DNA from: Octadecabacter algicola
GTDB lineage: Bacteria > Pseudomonadota > Alphaproteobacteria > Rhodobacterales > Rhodobacteraceae
Reading direction: 5' to 3'
NCBI RefSeq assembly: GCF_021532625.1
Contig: NZ_JAKGAR010000001.1
Span: forward strand, 62,001 to 126,000
Length of the DNA stretch: 64,000 nucleotides
The position numbers were made by a program, and so were the translations under genes. The notes below the pieces were generated by a model. It did no database searches, was not told the DNA's origin, and saw only the letters and a program-made list of their open reading frames with translations. Numbering within the stretch: the first letter of the stretch is position 1; the number at the start of each line of letters is the position of its first letter. Of this stretch, positions 1 to 7,947 are shown piece by piece.

Positions 1-4
1 GTCG

Positions 5-1165
5 CTAACTGATATGTTGTACCAGTGTCGTGAGCATGGTGACACAGACGTTTAGCTGATCGATCTCAAGATATTCGTCCGGCTTATGGGCCTGTCGGAT
101 TGAACCCGGTCCACAGACGACAACATCGCTTCCGAGTGCTTGAAACAGCCCTGCTTCGGTGCTGAACGCCACGAGATCAGCGCGGTTTGAATCCGTGAGC
201 TGAGCCACCAAATCACGGGCCGCGTTCTGGGGCATCGGGACAAGTCCCGCGACTTCGCCGATTGTTGTCACTGAGATCGTAGCCTCAGGGCTGATCATTT
301 GCATGGCAGGCAGCAGGTCATCCGCACAAAATCGCACCATTTCGGATTTCACAAAATCTGCGTCGGAGTCCTGCACGGGGCGCATTTCCCAATCCACCAC
401 AGCTTTGCCCGCGATGACGTTATGGGCGACCCCGCCAGAAATGCGGCCGATGTTGATCGTGCTCCACGGTGGGGCAAAGGGGCTGTCAGGCGGGCTGCGT
501 TCAATAAGGTCTTGTCGCAGTTCCAGTAAACGGGTGACGTATCGCGTTGCGTATTCTGCCGCGTTCACACCCAAATCAGGGGCCGATCCATGGCCCTCTA
601 GCCCGACAAATTCGGCGGTATATTCACAACATCCTTTGTGCCCTTCGATGATACGCATTTCAGTTGGTTCACCGATGATCGTGATTTCGGGCACCAATCC
701 CTTATTGCGTAAAACTGCCACCAAGGCCCGCGCGCCAAGGCAACCGACTTCTTCGTCATAGGTAAAGGCGAAATGCAGCGGGCGGGCCAGCGAGTTCGCA
801 TCAATCGTTTCGGCCACGGCAAGGCACGCGGCGATGAACCCTTTCATGTCACAGGCCCCGCGTCCGTAAAGACGGTCATTGCTTTGGGTCAATTCAAAAG
901 GATCGCTGGCCCAGTCTTGATCCGTCACGGGCACTACATCTGTATGACCCGAAAGCAGCACACCACCCGTAGTTTCCGGCCCCAGTGTGGCAAACAGGTT
1001 CGCTTTTGCGCCACTTGGATCATGGTCAAGAAACACCCGCGCGCCTAATGCTTTGAATTTGTCAGACAGCCAAGAAATCAAATCTAGGTTGCTGTCGCTT
1101 GATACTGACGCAAAACCAACCAAGTGGCGTAAATGTTCAATCGTGCGGTGTTCGACCGGTTTCAT
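5..1165 (-). CDS. argE: M20 family deacylase, acetylornithine deacetylase (ArgE) type
   Basis: Zinc-dependent amidohydrolase of the M20A family, 386 aa, the usual ArgE length. Visible metal and catalytic residues are His74 and Asp76 in GHTDVVP, Asp106 in GRGACDMKG, the acid pair near 138-139 in YDEEVG, Glu166 in GEPTE and a late His near 360 in RQAHKPDEY. The family removes an acyl group from N-acetylornithine or related N-acyl amino acids in the cytoplasm. It starts 1 bp after the M24 gene stops, with a GAAGGG-like ribosome site, so the two are one leftward operon. That partner suggests a catabolic deacylase (for example of N-acetyl-diaminobutyrate) rather than arginine synthesis; this is inference. 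The family call is firm, the substrate is not. Confidence 0.85.
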   Translation of the reverse strand: MKPVEHRTIEHLRHLVGFASVSSDSNLDLISWLSDKFKALGARVFLDHDPSGAKANLFATLGPETTGGVLLSGHTDVVPVTDQDWASDPFELTQSNDRLYGRGACDMKGFIAACLAVAETIDANSLARPLHFAFTYDEEVGCLGARALVAVLRNKGLVPEITIIGEPTEMRIIEGHKGCCEYTAEFVGLEGHGSAPDLGVNAAEYATRYVTRLLELRQDLIERSPPDSPFAPPWSTINIGRISGGVAHNVIAGKAVVDWEMRPVQDSDADFVKSEMVRFCADDLLPAMQMISPEATISVTTIGEVAGLVPMPQNAARDLVAQLTDSNRADLVAFSTEAGLFQALGSDVVVCGPGSIRQAHKPDEYLEIDQLNVCVTMLTTLVQHIS

Positions 1166-1166
1166 G

Positions 1167-2351
1167 CTAGCCCTTCAGATATATCTGGCGTGGCCGGTCA
1201 CAGAAACACTGCGCTGGGCCATCTTCGGTAATCAAAATGGATTCAGTGATTTCCAGCCCCCAGTCGTCCATCCAAAGACCCGGCATGAAATGGAACGTCA
1301 TGCCCGCTTGCAGGACTGTGTCGTCAGCTTCGCGCAGTGAGATCGTGCGTTCCCCCCAGTCGGGAGGGTAGCTGAGACCGATTGGGTAGCCACAGCGCGC
1401 GCCGCGTTCGATACCCGCGCGTTCAAGAGGCCCAGCAAGGGCCGCTGCGATGTCGCAAGCGCGATTGCCGGCGCGTGCTGCGTTTAATCCTGCTTCCAAC
1501 CCTTCGACCAGCGCTGCCTCAGCACGTTTCAGAAAGTCGGGTGGCGTTCCCAGAAAGACTGATCGGCAAAACGGGATGTGATAACGGCGATAACAGCCTG
1601 CGAGCTCAAAGAAGGTCCCTTGCCCTTGCTTAAACGTGTCACCGTTCCACGTTAGGTGAGGGGCCGCGGCGTCGCTGCCCGAGGGAAGTAATGGCACAAT
1701 TGCTGGATAGTCGCCCCAGTCATCGCCAACCCCACGGATCACATCGCCGTAGATGTCTGCAACCAGATCATTTTTGCGTAACCCCGGTTCAATCCGCTCA
1801 ATCACGCCGTCTATTACGGTCTCAGCGATCCGCGCGGCTTTGTGCATATAGACCAACTCTTCGTCGGATTTTATGCCGCGTTGCCAATTCACAAGGGCGG
1901 TTGCATCGATGATTTGGGCGCTGGGCAATTCAGCAAGTAGCGTGGTGTAGGCCTTGGCTGAAAAGTAGTAGTTGTCCATTTCTACGCCAAGACGGGCGGC
2001 CCCATGGCCGATGTCTTTCAGAATGCGCGACAGGTCCTGCATGGGATGACGGGTGCTGGATTGCACAAAAGTATCGTCATACCCCAAGACGCGGTCGTTC
2101 CCCATCCAGACAGTCCGCACTGCGCCGTTGGCATCCTGATTGCGGCCCCACCAGATCGGGTCGCCGTCCTGCACCACGATCACGCCTTGATGGACATAAA
2201 AGGACCACCCGTCATACCCGGTTATCCACGCCATATTGGACGGGTCTTCGACAAACAAAACGTCAATGCCGGCCGTATTCATCGCAGAGCGCACAAGCGC
2301 CAAGCGGCGCGCGTATTCCTTGTCGCTGAAGGCGGGGTTTGGGTTTGTCAT
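1167..2351 (-). CDS. M24 creatinase-fold hydrolase, ectoine hydrolase (DoeA/EutD)-like
   Basis: 394 aa with the two-lobed creatinase/prolidase layout: an N-terminal lobe (about 1-155) and a pita-bread lobe (about 165-394). Likely active-site residues are His232 in APHLTW, Glu249 in FFELAG and Glu367/Glu370 in GLEITESI. The stretches ITGYDGWSFYVHQ (43-55) and YPIGLSYPPDWGER (322-335) match my memory of ectoine hydrolases, which open the ectoine ring to N-acetyl-2,4-diaminobutyrate. Other ectoine genes (dedicated transporter, transaminase, dehydrogenase) are not seen nearby, so creatine-like or other amidine substrates remain possible. First gene of the leftward operon, with GAGGAG upstream of its ATG, divergent from the ABC transporter. 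Confidence 0.75.
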   Translation of the reverse strand: MTNPNPAFSDKEYARRLALVRSAMNTAGIDVLFVEDPSNMAWITGYDGWSFYVHQGVIVVQDGDPIWWGRNQDANGAVRTVWMGNDRVLGYDDTFVQSSTRHPMQDLSRILKDIGHGAARLGVEMDNYYFSAKAYTTLLAELPSAQIIDATALVNWQRGIKSDEELVYMHKAARIAETVIDGVIERIEPGLRKNDLVADIYGDVIRGVGDDWGDYPAIVPLLPSGSDAAAPHLTWNGDTFKQGQGTFFELAGCYRRYHIPFCRSVFLGTPPDFLKRAEAALVEGLEAGLNAARAGNRACDIAAALAGPLERAGIERGARCGYPIGLSYPPDWGERTISLREADDTVLQAGMTFHFMPGLWMDDWGLEITESILITEDGPAQCFCDRPRQIYLKG

Positions 2352-2673
2352 TCAGGCACTCCTCAGCAGGTTTTGCAGCCTCAGGTTAGGTCGCCCAGCG
2401 GGTTATTTCTACGATTTGGCGACATTGTGGGGGCGTTTTTGAACCATCTCCCGTAACCGAAAGCAGTGCATAGACTGATTCTCGATTCCATCGCGGTATT
2501 TGATCACATTTCCACAAAGTGCTGAAATTGGCCGCACAATTCACGGTGAAACGGCATCTCTGCGGCCTTTCGGACTTGTTCTTGGGAATCCACTTGCAGG
2601 TCCGACGTGCGATGGGTTTACTTGCCACAACGAAGAGTGGGGAACCCACCGCGTGATAGATAGGGAGCCCAAG
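2352..2673. promoter_or_regulatory. Divergent intergenic region between M24 gene and ABC operon
   Basis: A stretch of about 320 bp between two divergent operons, so it should hold both promoters. An open frame runs upstream from the ABC ATPase to an ATG at 2500, but its translation shows no family likeness before the TTG at 2674, so I treat it as non-coding. I could not recognise a clear operator, riboswitch or sigma-70 promoter by eye. Confidence 0.5.
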
Positions 2674-3771
2674 TTGGCTGATACACAACGAGACGACGCG
2701 TTTGTCGAATTCGAGAGAGTTCAAAAAAGTTACGACGGTGAAATCCTTGTCGTAAAAGATTTGAACCTTGCACTGCCTAAGGGCGAATTTCTGACCATGC
2801 TTGGGCCGTCTGGGTCCGGCAAGACCACTTGCCTGATGATGCTGGCCGGTTTTGAAACCGCCACTCACGGCGATATTCGCCTGAATGGTGAATCGATCAA
2901 CAACATCCCACCGCACAAGCGCGGCATTGGCATGGTGTTTCAGAACTACGCGTTGTTCCCACATATGACGATTGCCGAAAACCTGTCTTTCCCGTTGGAA
3001 GTCCGGAATATCGGCAAATCCGATCGCGAAGCAAAAGTGAAACGTGCGCTCGACATGGTCGAGATGGGCGATTTTGGTGGCCGGCGTCCGGCGCAGCTTT
3101 CGGGCGGCCAGCAGCAACGTGTGGCTTTGGCCCGTGCGCTGGTCTTCGAACCCGAACTTGTCTTGATGGATGAACCTCTTGGTGCGCTGGATAAGCAGCT
3201 GCGTGAGAAGATGCAGTTCGAGATTACTGATTTGGCGCATAATCTAGGCATTACGACGGTTTATGTGACGCACGACCAAACCGAAGCCTTGACGATGTCT
3301 GATCGTGTTGCCGTCTTTGATGATGGCCGCATCCAGCAGCTGGCGCCACCGGATGAGCTTTATGAGCAGCCGCAAAACAGCTTCGTTGCCCAGTTCATCG
3401 GTGAGAACAATACGCTCGTGGGGGTTGTTACCAAGATCGAAGGTGACACCTGCGAAGTGAAGCTGGATAGCGGAGAGATCATTGATGCCAAGCCCGTGAA
3501 TGTCGGTGCTGTTGGCGACCGCACCACTGTTTCTATCCGCCCAGAGCGCGTTGAGATTGACCCAGAGCTTGGGCCGGATGCGCATACGCTTAGCGCTGAG
3601 GTGCTTGAGTTTATTTATATGGGCGACACGTTCCGCACACGCCTTCGCGTGGCGGGCAATAGCGACTTTATCGTTAAGACGCGTAACCGTGCCGACCAGC
3701 GGCGCTATGCGCGTGGAGACACAGTCAAGATTGGCTGGCTCCCTCAGGATTGCCGCGCTTTGGACGCTTAA
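2674..3771 (+). CDS. ABC importer ATPase, PotA-like (spermidine/putrescine/opine class)
   Basis: Cytoplasmic ATPase of an ABC importer, 365 aa from the TTG start chosen here. Walker A GPSGSGKTT (about 44-52), signature LSGGQQQR (142-149), Walker B VLMDEPLGAL and the H-loop VTHDQ follow in order. A TOBE-type C-terminal domain fills about 240-365, the usual PotA/FbpC architecture. The TTG at 2674 has AGGGAG six bases upstream and gives the family length. A GTG at 2653 and an ATG at 2500 are in frame but would add residues without homology. First gene of a rightward operon with the binding protein and two permeases. Confidence 0.9.
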   Translation: MADTQRDDAFVEFERVQKSYDGEILVVKDLNLALPKGEFLTMLGPSGSGKTTCLMMLAGFETATHGDIRLNGESINNIPPHKRGIGMVFQNYALFPHMTIAENLSFPLEVRNIGKSDREAKVKRALDMVEMGDFGGRRPAQLSGGQQQRVALARALVFEPELVLMDEPLGALDKQLREKMQFEITDLAHNLGITTVYVTHDQTEALTMSDRVAVFDDGRIQQLAPPDELYEQPQNSFVAQFIGENNTLVGVVTKIEGDTCEVKLDSGEIIDAKPVNVGAVGDRTTVSIRPERVEIDPELGPDAHTLSAEVLEFIYMGDTFRTRLRVAGNSDFIVKTRNRADQRRYARGDTVKIGWLPQDCRALDA

Positions 3772-3860
3772 TCGTCCAAGGCTCCCAGAATAGGCCGCGC
3801 CAAGCTCGGTGCGCGCGGCTTGATCGTAAGAACAGTCCGAGTAAAACATGGAGACTTCTA

Positions 3861-4976
3861 ATGAAACTCACTAAAACGCTCTTGGCGACAACGGCCCTTG
3901 GCCTGTCTGCCGCATCCGTTATGGCTGATGGCCACATGTCTTCCGACATGACACTCGTGAGCTGGGGCGGTGCATACCAAGCCTCACAATCAGCTGCGTA
4001 TTCCGACCCTTATGTCGCAATGAACGAAGGCGTAACTGTCACTTGGGATGAGTCCTCTGCTGAAGCCGTGGCAAAGCTGCGCGCGATGAACGAAGCGGGT
4101 TCTATCACTTGGGATGTTGTTGACGTTGTTGCTGCTGACGCTCTGCGCCTGTGCGACGAAGGTCTGGCGCTTGAAATCGACGCTGATGAGCAACTTGCTC
4201 CAGCACCTGATGGCACATCCGCTGAAGACGACTTTGGTGACCTTCTGGTTGGCGACTGCTTTATCCCGCAGATCGTTTATTCCACAACATTTGGCTACCG
4301 CACGGACTTGGTTCCTGATGGTGTAGACGCACCGGATAACATCTGTGACGTTTTCGATCTGGAAACATATCCAGGCATGCGCGCACTTGAAAAGCGTCCG
4401 ATCAACAACGTTGAATGGGCTTTGCTGTGTGACGGCGTTGCAAAAGAAGACGTATACGACGTTCTGTCCACTGAAGAGGGCCAAGAGCAGGCTCTGGCCA
4501 AGCTTGACACAATTCGCGACAGCGTAATCTGGTGGTCCGCTGGTGCTGACACGCCACAGCTTTTGGCTGACGGCGAAGTGTTCATGGGCTCCACATACAA
4601 CGGCCGTCTGTTTGCTGCGATCGAAGAGCAGGACCAGCCAATCGGTATGATGTGGGACGCACAGGTATTTGACCTTGATGGTTGGATCATCCCAGCGGGT
4701 CTTTCTGAAGAGCGTGAAGCACGCGCACTCGACTTCGTTTACTTCGCAACAGACACACAGCGTCTTGCGGATCAGGCCAAGTACATCTCTTACGGTCCTG
4801 CGCGTATGTCGTCCGCACCACTTGTTGGTCAGCACGCAACATTGGGCATCGATATGGCACCACACATGCCAACCGATCCTAACAACGCTGCGAACACGTT
4901 CTTGTACAACTACGAGTTCTGGGCTGATTACCGCGACGATATCGACGCGAAATTCCAAGCTTGGTTGGCTCAATAA
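3861..4976 (+). CDS. Periplasmic substrate-binding protein of the ABC importer (PotD-like)
   Basis: 371 aa with a clear signal peptide: MKLTKT, a hydrophobic Ala/Leu/Ser core, and cleavage probably after VMA at residue 22. The mature part opens with TLVSWGG, typical of the PotD/Fe-type extracellular solute-binding proteins, and is acidic throughout. It should capture the ligand in the periplasm and hand it to the two permeases downstream. The start was chosen by GGAGAC about 10 bases upstream and by the signal peptide; an open frame reaching back to 3750 overlaps the ATPase gene and is not credible. A strong hairpin follows the stop. The substrate cannot be read from sequence. Confidence 0.9.
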   Translation: MKLTKTLLATTALGLSAASVMADGHMSSDMTLVSWGGAYQASQSAAYSDPYVAMNEGVTVTWDESSAEAVAKLRAMNEAGSITWDVVDVVAADALRLCDEGLALEIDADEQLAPAPDGTSAEDDFGDLLVGDCFIPQIVYSTTFGYRTDLVPDGVDAPDNICDVFDLETYPGMRALEKRPINNVEWALLCDGVAKEDVYDVLSTEEGQEQALAKLDTIRDSVIWWSAGADTPQLLADGEVFMGSTYNGRLFAAIEEQDQPIGMMWDAQVFDLDGWIIPAGLSEEREARALDFVYFATDTQRLADQAKYISYGPARMSSAPLVGQHATLGIDMAPHMPTDPNNAANTFLYNYEFWADYRDDIDAKFQAWLAQ

Positions 4977-4986
4977 GCGACCTTTC

Positions 4987-5010
4987 GGAAGGGGCGTTCG
5001 CGCCCCTTCC
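4987..5010 (+). terminator. Perfect hairpin after the binding-protein gene (attenuator or mRNA stabiliser)
   Basis: Ten-base perfect stem (GGAAGGGGCG / CGCCCCTTCC) closed by a TTCG tetraloop, 10 bp after the stop codon. The following sequence is only weakly T-rich, so it may act as a partial terminator or a 3' stabilising structure. That would fit high binding-protein and low permease expression. Confidence 0.7.
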
Positions 5011-5062
5011 ACCCCTTTGTTTCTAAATTTATCCACCTAAAAACTACCTTCGCGGGGACACT

Positions 5063-6721
5063 ATGAGCGATACAACAGGGTCAGGACCAATGCTTGCAGC
5101 TGACGGCACGCCACTTAAGGCGAGCCTCGGGCGGGCGTTGCGCCGCCAAAAAATCAGGGCATTGGCACTGATTGCGCCTTTGTTGCTGTTCGTGCTGCTG
5201 ACCTTTGTCGTACCGATCGTGTCGATGTTGTTTCGATCCGTCGAAAACCAGATTGTGTCAGGGACATTGCCGGGCACTGTTGTGGCCCTTGAAAGCTGGG
5301 ACGCTGGAAGTGGGGGAATCCCCTCCGAGGACGTATTCCAGAACCTGTTCTTTGATATGTTCAACGCTGCCGAGGCCAAAGAGCACACCAAACTGGGTAC
5401 TCGCCTGAACTACGAAAATACAGGCCTTGCGTCGATGTTCCGCACGTCAGGGCGGTCGATGGATGATGTCGGAGAGGTGTTTCAAGACGCTATCGAAGAC
5501 GTGGATGACCAATTTGAAGACGGTGCCTTTTGGTTTGCCATGATGAACGGCGCAGGTGGTGAAGACCTGCTACGCGAACGTCTTGAACGCTGGGTTGATT
5601 TGACTGGCGATGACATGCGCGGCGACGTCGGTTTTGTTCCGTCTGCGGAGATTGTCGAACTTCTGCCGACGACCGCAGCCGCCTACACGGACTTTGCGAT
5701 CTGGACCGCGATTGAAGACGAAGATGTCGTTGCCGAAGAAGACCCATGGGAAGCGGTCTATGCCGCATTGGTTGTTGATCTGGAAAACCCAGCCACGGGT
5801 ACTGCTATTGCTGCCTATGAGGGCGAAGGTGCCGAAGCGCTTCAGGCCATTGCCGCCGCTGAAATGCCAAAGGCCGATTTTACTGCCGCATTTGCCGATC
5901 TAGACGAAGATTGGGCCAATACTGATGTTTGGAAAACGATCGAGGTCTACAGTTCCGCATACACAACAGGGTACTTCCTCAATTCGGTTGACCGTGAACT
6001 AACGCCGGATGGCGTAGAACTACGCCCTGATAACGAACGCCTTTACATCAAACTGTTTGGCCGCACGATGTGGATGTCCATGATCATCACGCTGAGCTGC
6101 ATTATCTTAGGGTATCCGGTTGCTTGGTTGCTGGCTAACTTGCCCATGAAGTCTGCTAATGTGTTGATGATACTTGTTCTGTTGCCATTTTGGACGTCGC
6201 TCCTTGTGCGGACGTCAGCTTGGAAAGTACTGCTGCAACAGCAAGGCGTAATCAATGAATTGCTTGTGTGGCTTGGCTTTGTGGATGATGCAAACCGTTT
6301 GATTTTGATGAACAACTCGACTGGTACGATCATTGCGATGACGCATATTCTGCTGCCGTTTATGATCCTGCCACTTTATTCAGTTATGAAGACGATCAAC
6401 CCGACCTATTTGCGCGCAGCTAAATCACTGGGCGCAACTAATATCACTGCGTTCCGTCGCGTGTATTTTCCGCAGTCCGTTCCAGGCATTGGGGCGGGGT
6501 CGATCCTCGTGTTCATCTTGGCGATTGGGTATTACATCACGCCGGAAATTGTTGGCGGCACCGATGGTGTCTTCATCTCGAACCGGATTGCCTATCATAT
6601 TTCCAGATCGCTGAACTGGGGCCTTGCGGCCGCGCTCGGGACGATCTTGCTGGTGCTCGTTTTGGCGCTTTACTGGGTCTACGATCAGATCGTCGGCATC
6701 GACAACGTGAAACTGGGATAA
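5063..6721 (+). CDS. ABC importer permease 1 with large periplasmic insertion
   Basis: Inner-membrane permease of the PotB class, 552 aa against about 280-310 usual for the family. TM1 lies at about 33-57. It is followed by about 265 mostly acidic, soluble residues before the core transmembrane domain begins near residue 326. The EAA-type coupling loop (RAAKSLGATNITAFRRV) sits at about 449-466. The core is typical, so the gene should be functional; the insertion should face the periplasm and may contact the binding protein. It starts 52 bp after the hairpin and is followed 4 bp later by permease 2. Confidence 0.88.
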   Translation: MSDTTGSGPMLAADGTPLKASLGRALRRQKIRALALIAPLLLFVLLTFVVPIVSMLFRSVENQIVSGTLPGTVVALESWDAGSGGIPSEDVFQNLFFDMFNAAEAKEHTKLGTRLNYENTGLASMFRTSGRSMDDVGEVFQDAIEDVDDQFEDGAFWFAMMNGAGGEDLLRERLERWVDLTGDDMRGDVGFVPSAEIVELLPTTAAAYTDFAIWTAIEDEDVVAEEDPWEAVYAALVVDLENPATGTAIAAYEGEGAEALQAIAAAEMPKADFTAAFADLDEDWANTDVWKTIEVYSSAYTTGYFLNSVDRELTPDGVELRPDNERLYIKLFGRTMWMSMIITLSCIILGYPVAWLLANLPMKSANVLMILVLLPFWTSLLVRTSAWKVLLQQQGVINELLVWLGFVDDANRLILMNNSTGTIIAMTHILLPFMILPLYSVMKTINPTYLRAAKSLGATNITAFRRVYFPQSVPGIGAGSILVFILAIGYYITPEIVGGTDGVFISNRIAYHISRSLNWGLAAALGTILLVLVLALYWVYDQIVGIDNVKLG

Positions 6722-6725
6722 CGAC

Positions 6726-7943
6726 ATGAGCATCACGACACCCAACACCCCGCGTCCTGACTTGATAACCTTCACAATGCCGCTGACAGCCTTACTGGCC
6801 GCCATGTTCGGCTTTGTTGGGGGAAATATGATTGGCCAACCTTGGTATGGCGCCCTGATCGGCGCGATCATTGGCGCTGCAGTCGCTTTTATCGTTGAGA
6901 ACAACTTGTCCCGTCGCACCGCTGTCCGTTGGGGGCTGATTGGAGCCTTCGCAGTGGCCGGATTTATCTTTGGCAACCTTGGAACGGCTATATCCGGTGC
7001 CATCGTTGGTGCTGTCCTTGGCTGGGCAGGGTATTGGCTGGCGACGGGCAAATATCGCGCTGGCGTTCCAGTATATTACACGGCGGGCCAAACGCTTTGG
7101 CACAACGCGTTCTTGCTGATATGTGGGTTCATCTTTTTCTTTCTGATCGCGCCGCTGTTCCCCGTCATGTGGCTAAGCTTTAACGCGCAAGACTTCTTTA
7201 CATTCACGCCTGAAATGCTGAACTTTCAGGCCGAGGGCTACAGCCTGAAACACTACCGCGATTTCCTTGGCACCGATGAATGGATGGTGCCGTTGAAGAA
7301 CTCGCTGATCATTGCACCGATTGCGACCGTCATTTCGGTGTCCCTTGGCACTTTGGCCGCAGTCGGCCTAAGCCAAAGCCACGTTCCAGGCCGACGCGCG
7401 ATGATGGCTATTCTGATTTCACCTATGATCGTGCCGCTAATCATTTCGGCGACAGGCATGTTCTTTTTCTATGCACCTTTGGGCAACTGGCTCGAGGCAA
7501 CTTTGGGCCTTTCACAGACCTTTGTCGGTTTTGTCAAAGTGATCCTTGCCCATGCGGTTTTGGGGATTCCCTTTGTTATCATCACCGTTACAGCGACTTT
7601 GGTTGGCTTTGACAACTCGCTGACCCGTGCGGCGGCGTCGATGGGGTCTGCGCCTTTGCCGACGTTCTTTAAGGTACAAATGCCGCTCATCATGCCAGGA
7701 GTTATTTCGGGGGCCTTATTTGCGTTCATTACCTCGTTTGACGAAGTCGTCGTGGTGCTGTTCGTTGGGTCGGCCCAGCAACAGACTTTGCCGTGGCAGA
7801 TGTTTACCGGACTGCGCGAGCAGATTTCACCGACCATTTTGGCGGCAGCGACTGTTCTTGTTGTGATGTCGATCTTGTTGCTGACAACCGTGGAACTCCT
7901 GCGTCGCCGGTCTGAACGGCTGCGCGGGCTAAGCCCTGCGTAA
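6726..7943 (+). CDS. ABC importer permease 2 with glycine-rich N-terminal extension
   Basis: Inner-membrane permease of the PotC class, 405 aa against the usual 260-280. The core starts near residue 124 and carries the EAA loop (RAAASMGSAPLPTFFKV) at about 300-316. The first 115 residues hold three or four extra hydrophobic segments rich in glycine (GNMIG, GAIIGAAV, GAIVGAVLG), reminiscent of glycine-zipper membrane hairpins. Partner of the preceding permease. HyuA follows 4 bp downstream, so transport and ring opening are co-transcribed. Confidence 0.88.
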   Translation: MSITTPNTPRPDLITFTMPLTALLAAMFGFVGGNMIGQPWYGALIGAIIGAAVAFIVENNLSRRTAVRWGLIGAFAVAGFIFGNLGTAISGAIVGAVLGWAGYWLATGKYRAGVPVYYTAGQTLWHNAFLLICGFIFFFLIAPLFPVMWLSFNAQDFFTFTPEMLNFQAEGYSLKHYRDFLGTDEWMVPLKNSLIIAPIATVISVSLGTLAAVGLSQSHVPGRRAMMAILISPMIVPLIISATGMFFFYAPLGNWLEATLGLSQTFVGFVKVILAHAVLGIPFVIITVTATLVGFDNSLTRAAASMGSAPLPTFFKVQMPLIMPGVISGALFAFITSFDEVVVVLFVGSAQQQTLPWQMFTGLREQISPTILAAATVLVVMSILLLTTVELLRRRSERLRGLSPA

Positions 7944-7947
7944 TCAG

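Noticed and set aside
2386-3240. Open frame on the minus strand opposite the ABC ATPase
   Set aside because: Lies wholly against a clear ATPase gene and contains no recognisable motif.
3990-5036. Open frame on the minus strand opposite the binding protein
   Set aside because: Antisense shadow; the plus-strand gene has a signal peptide and family motifs.
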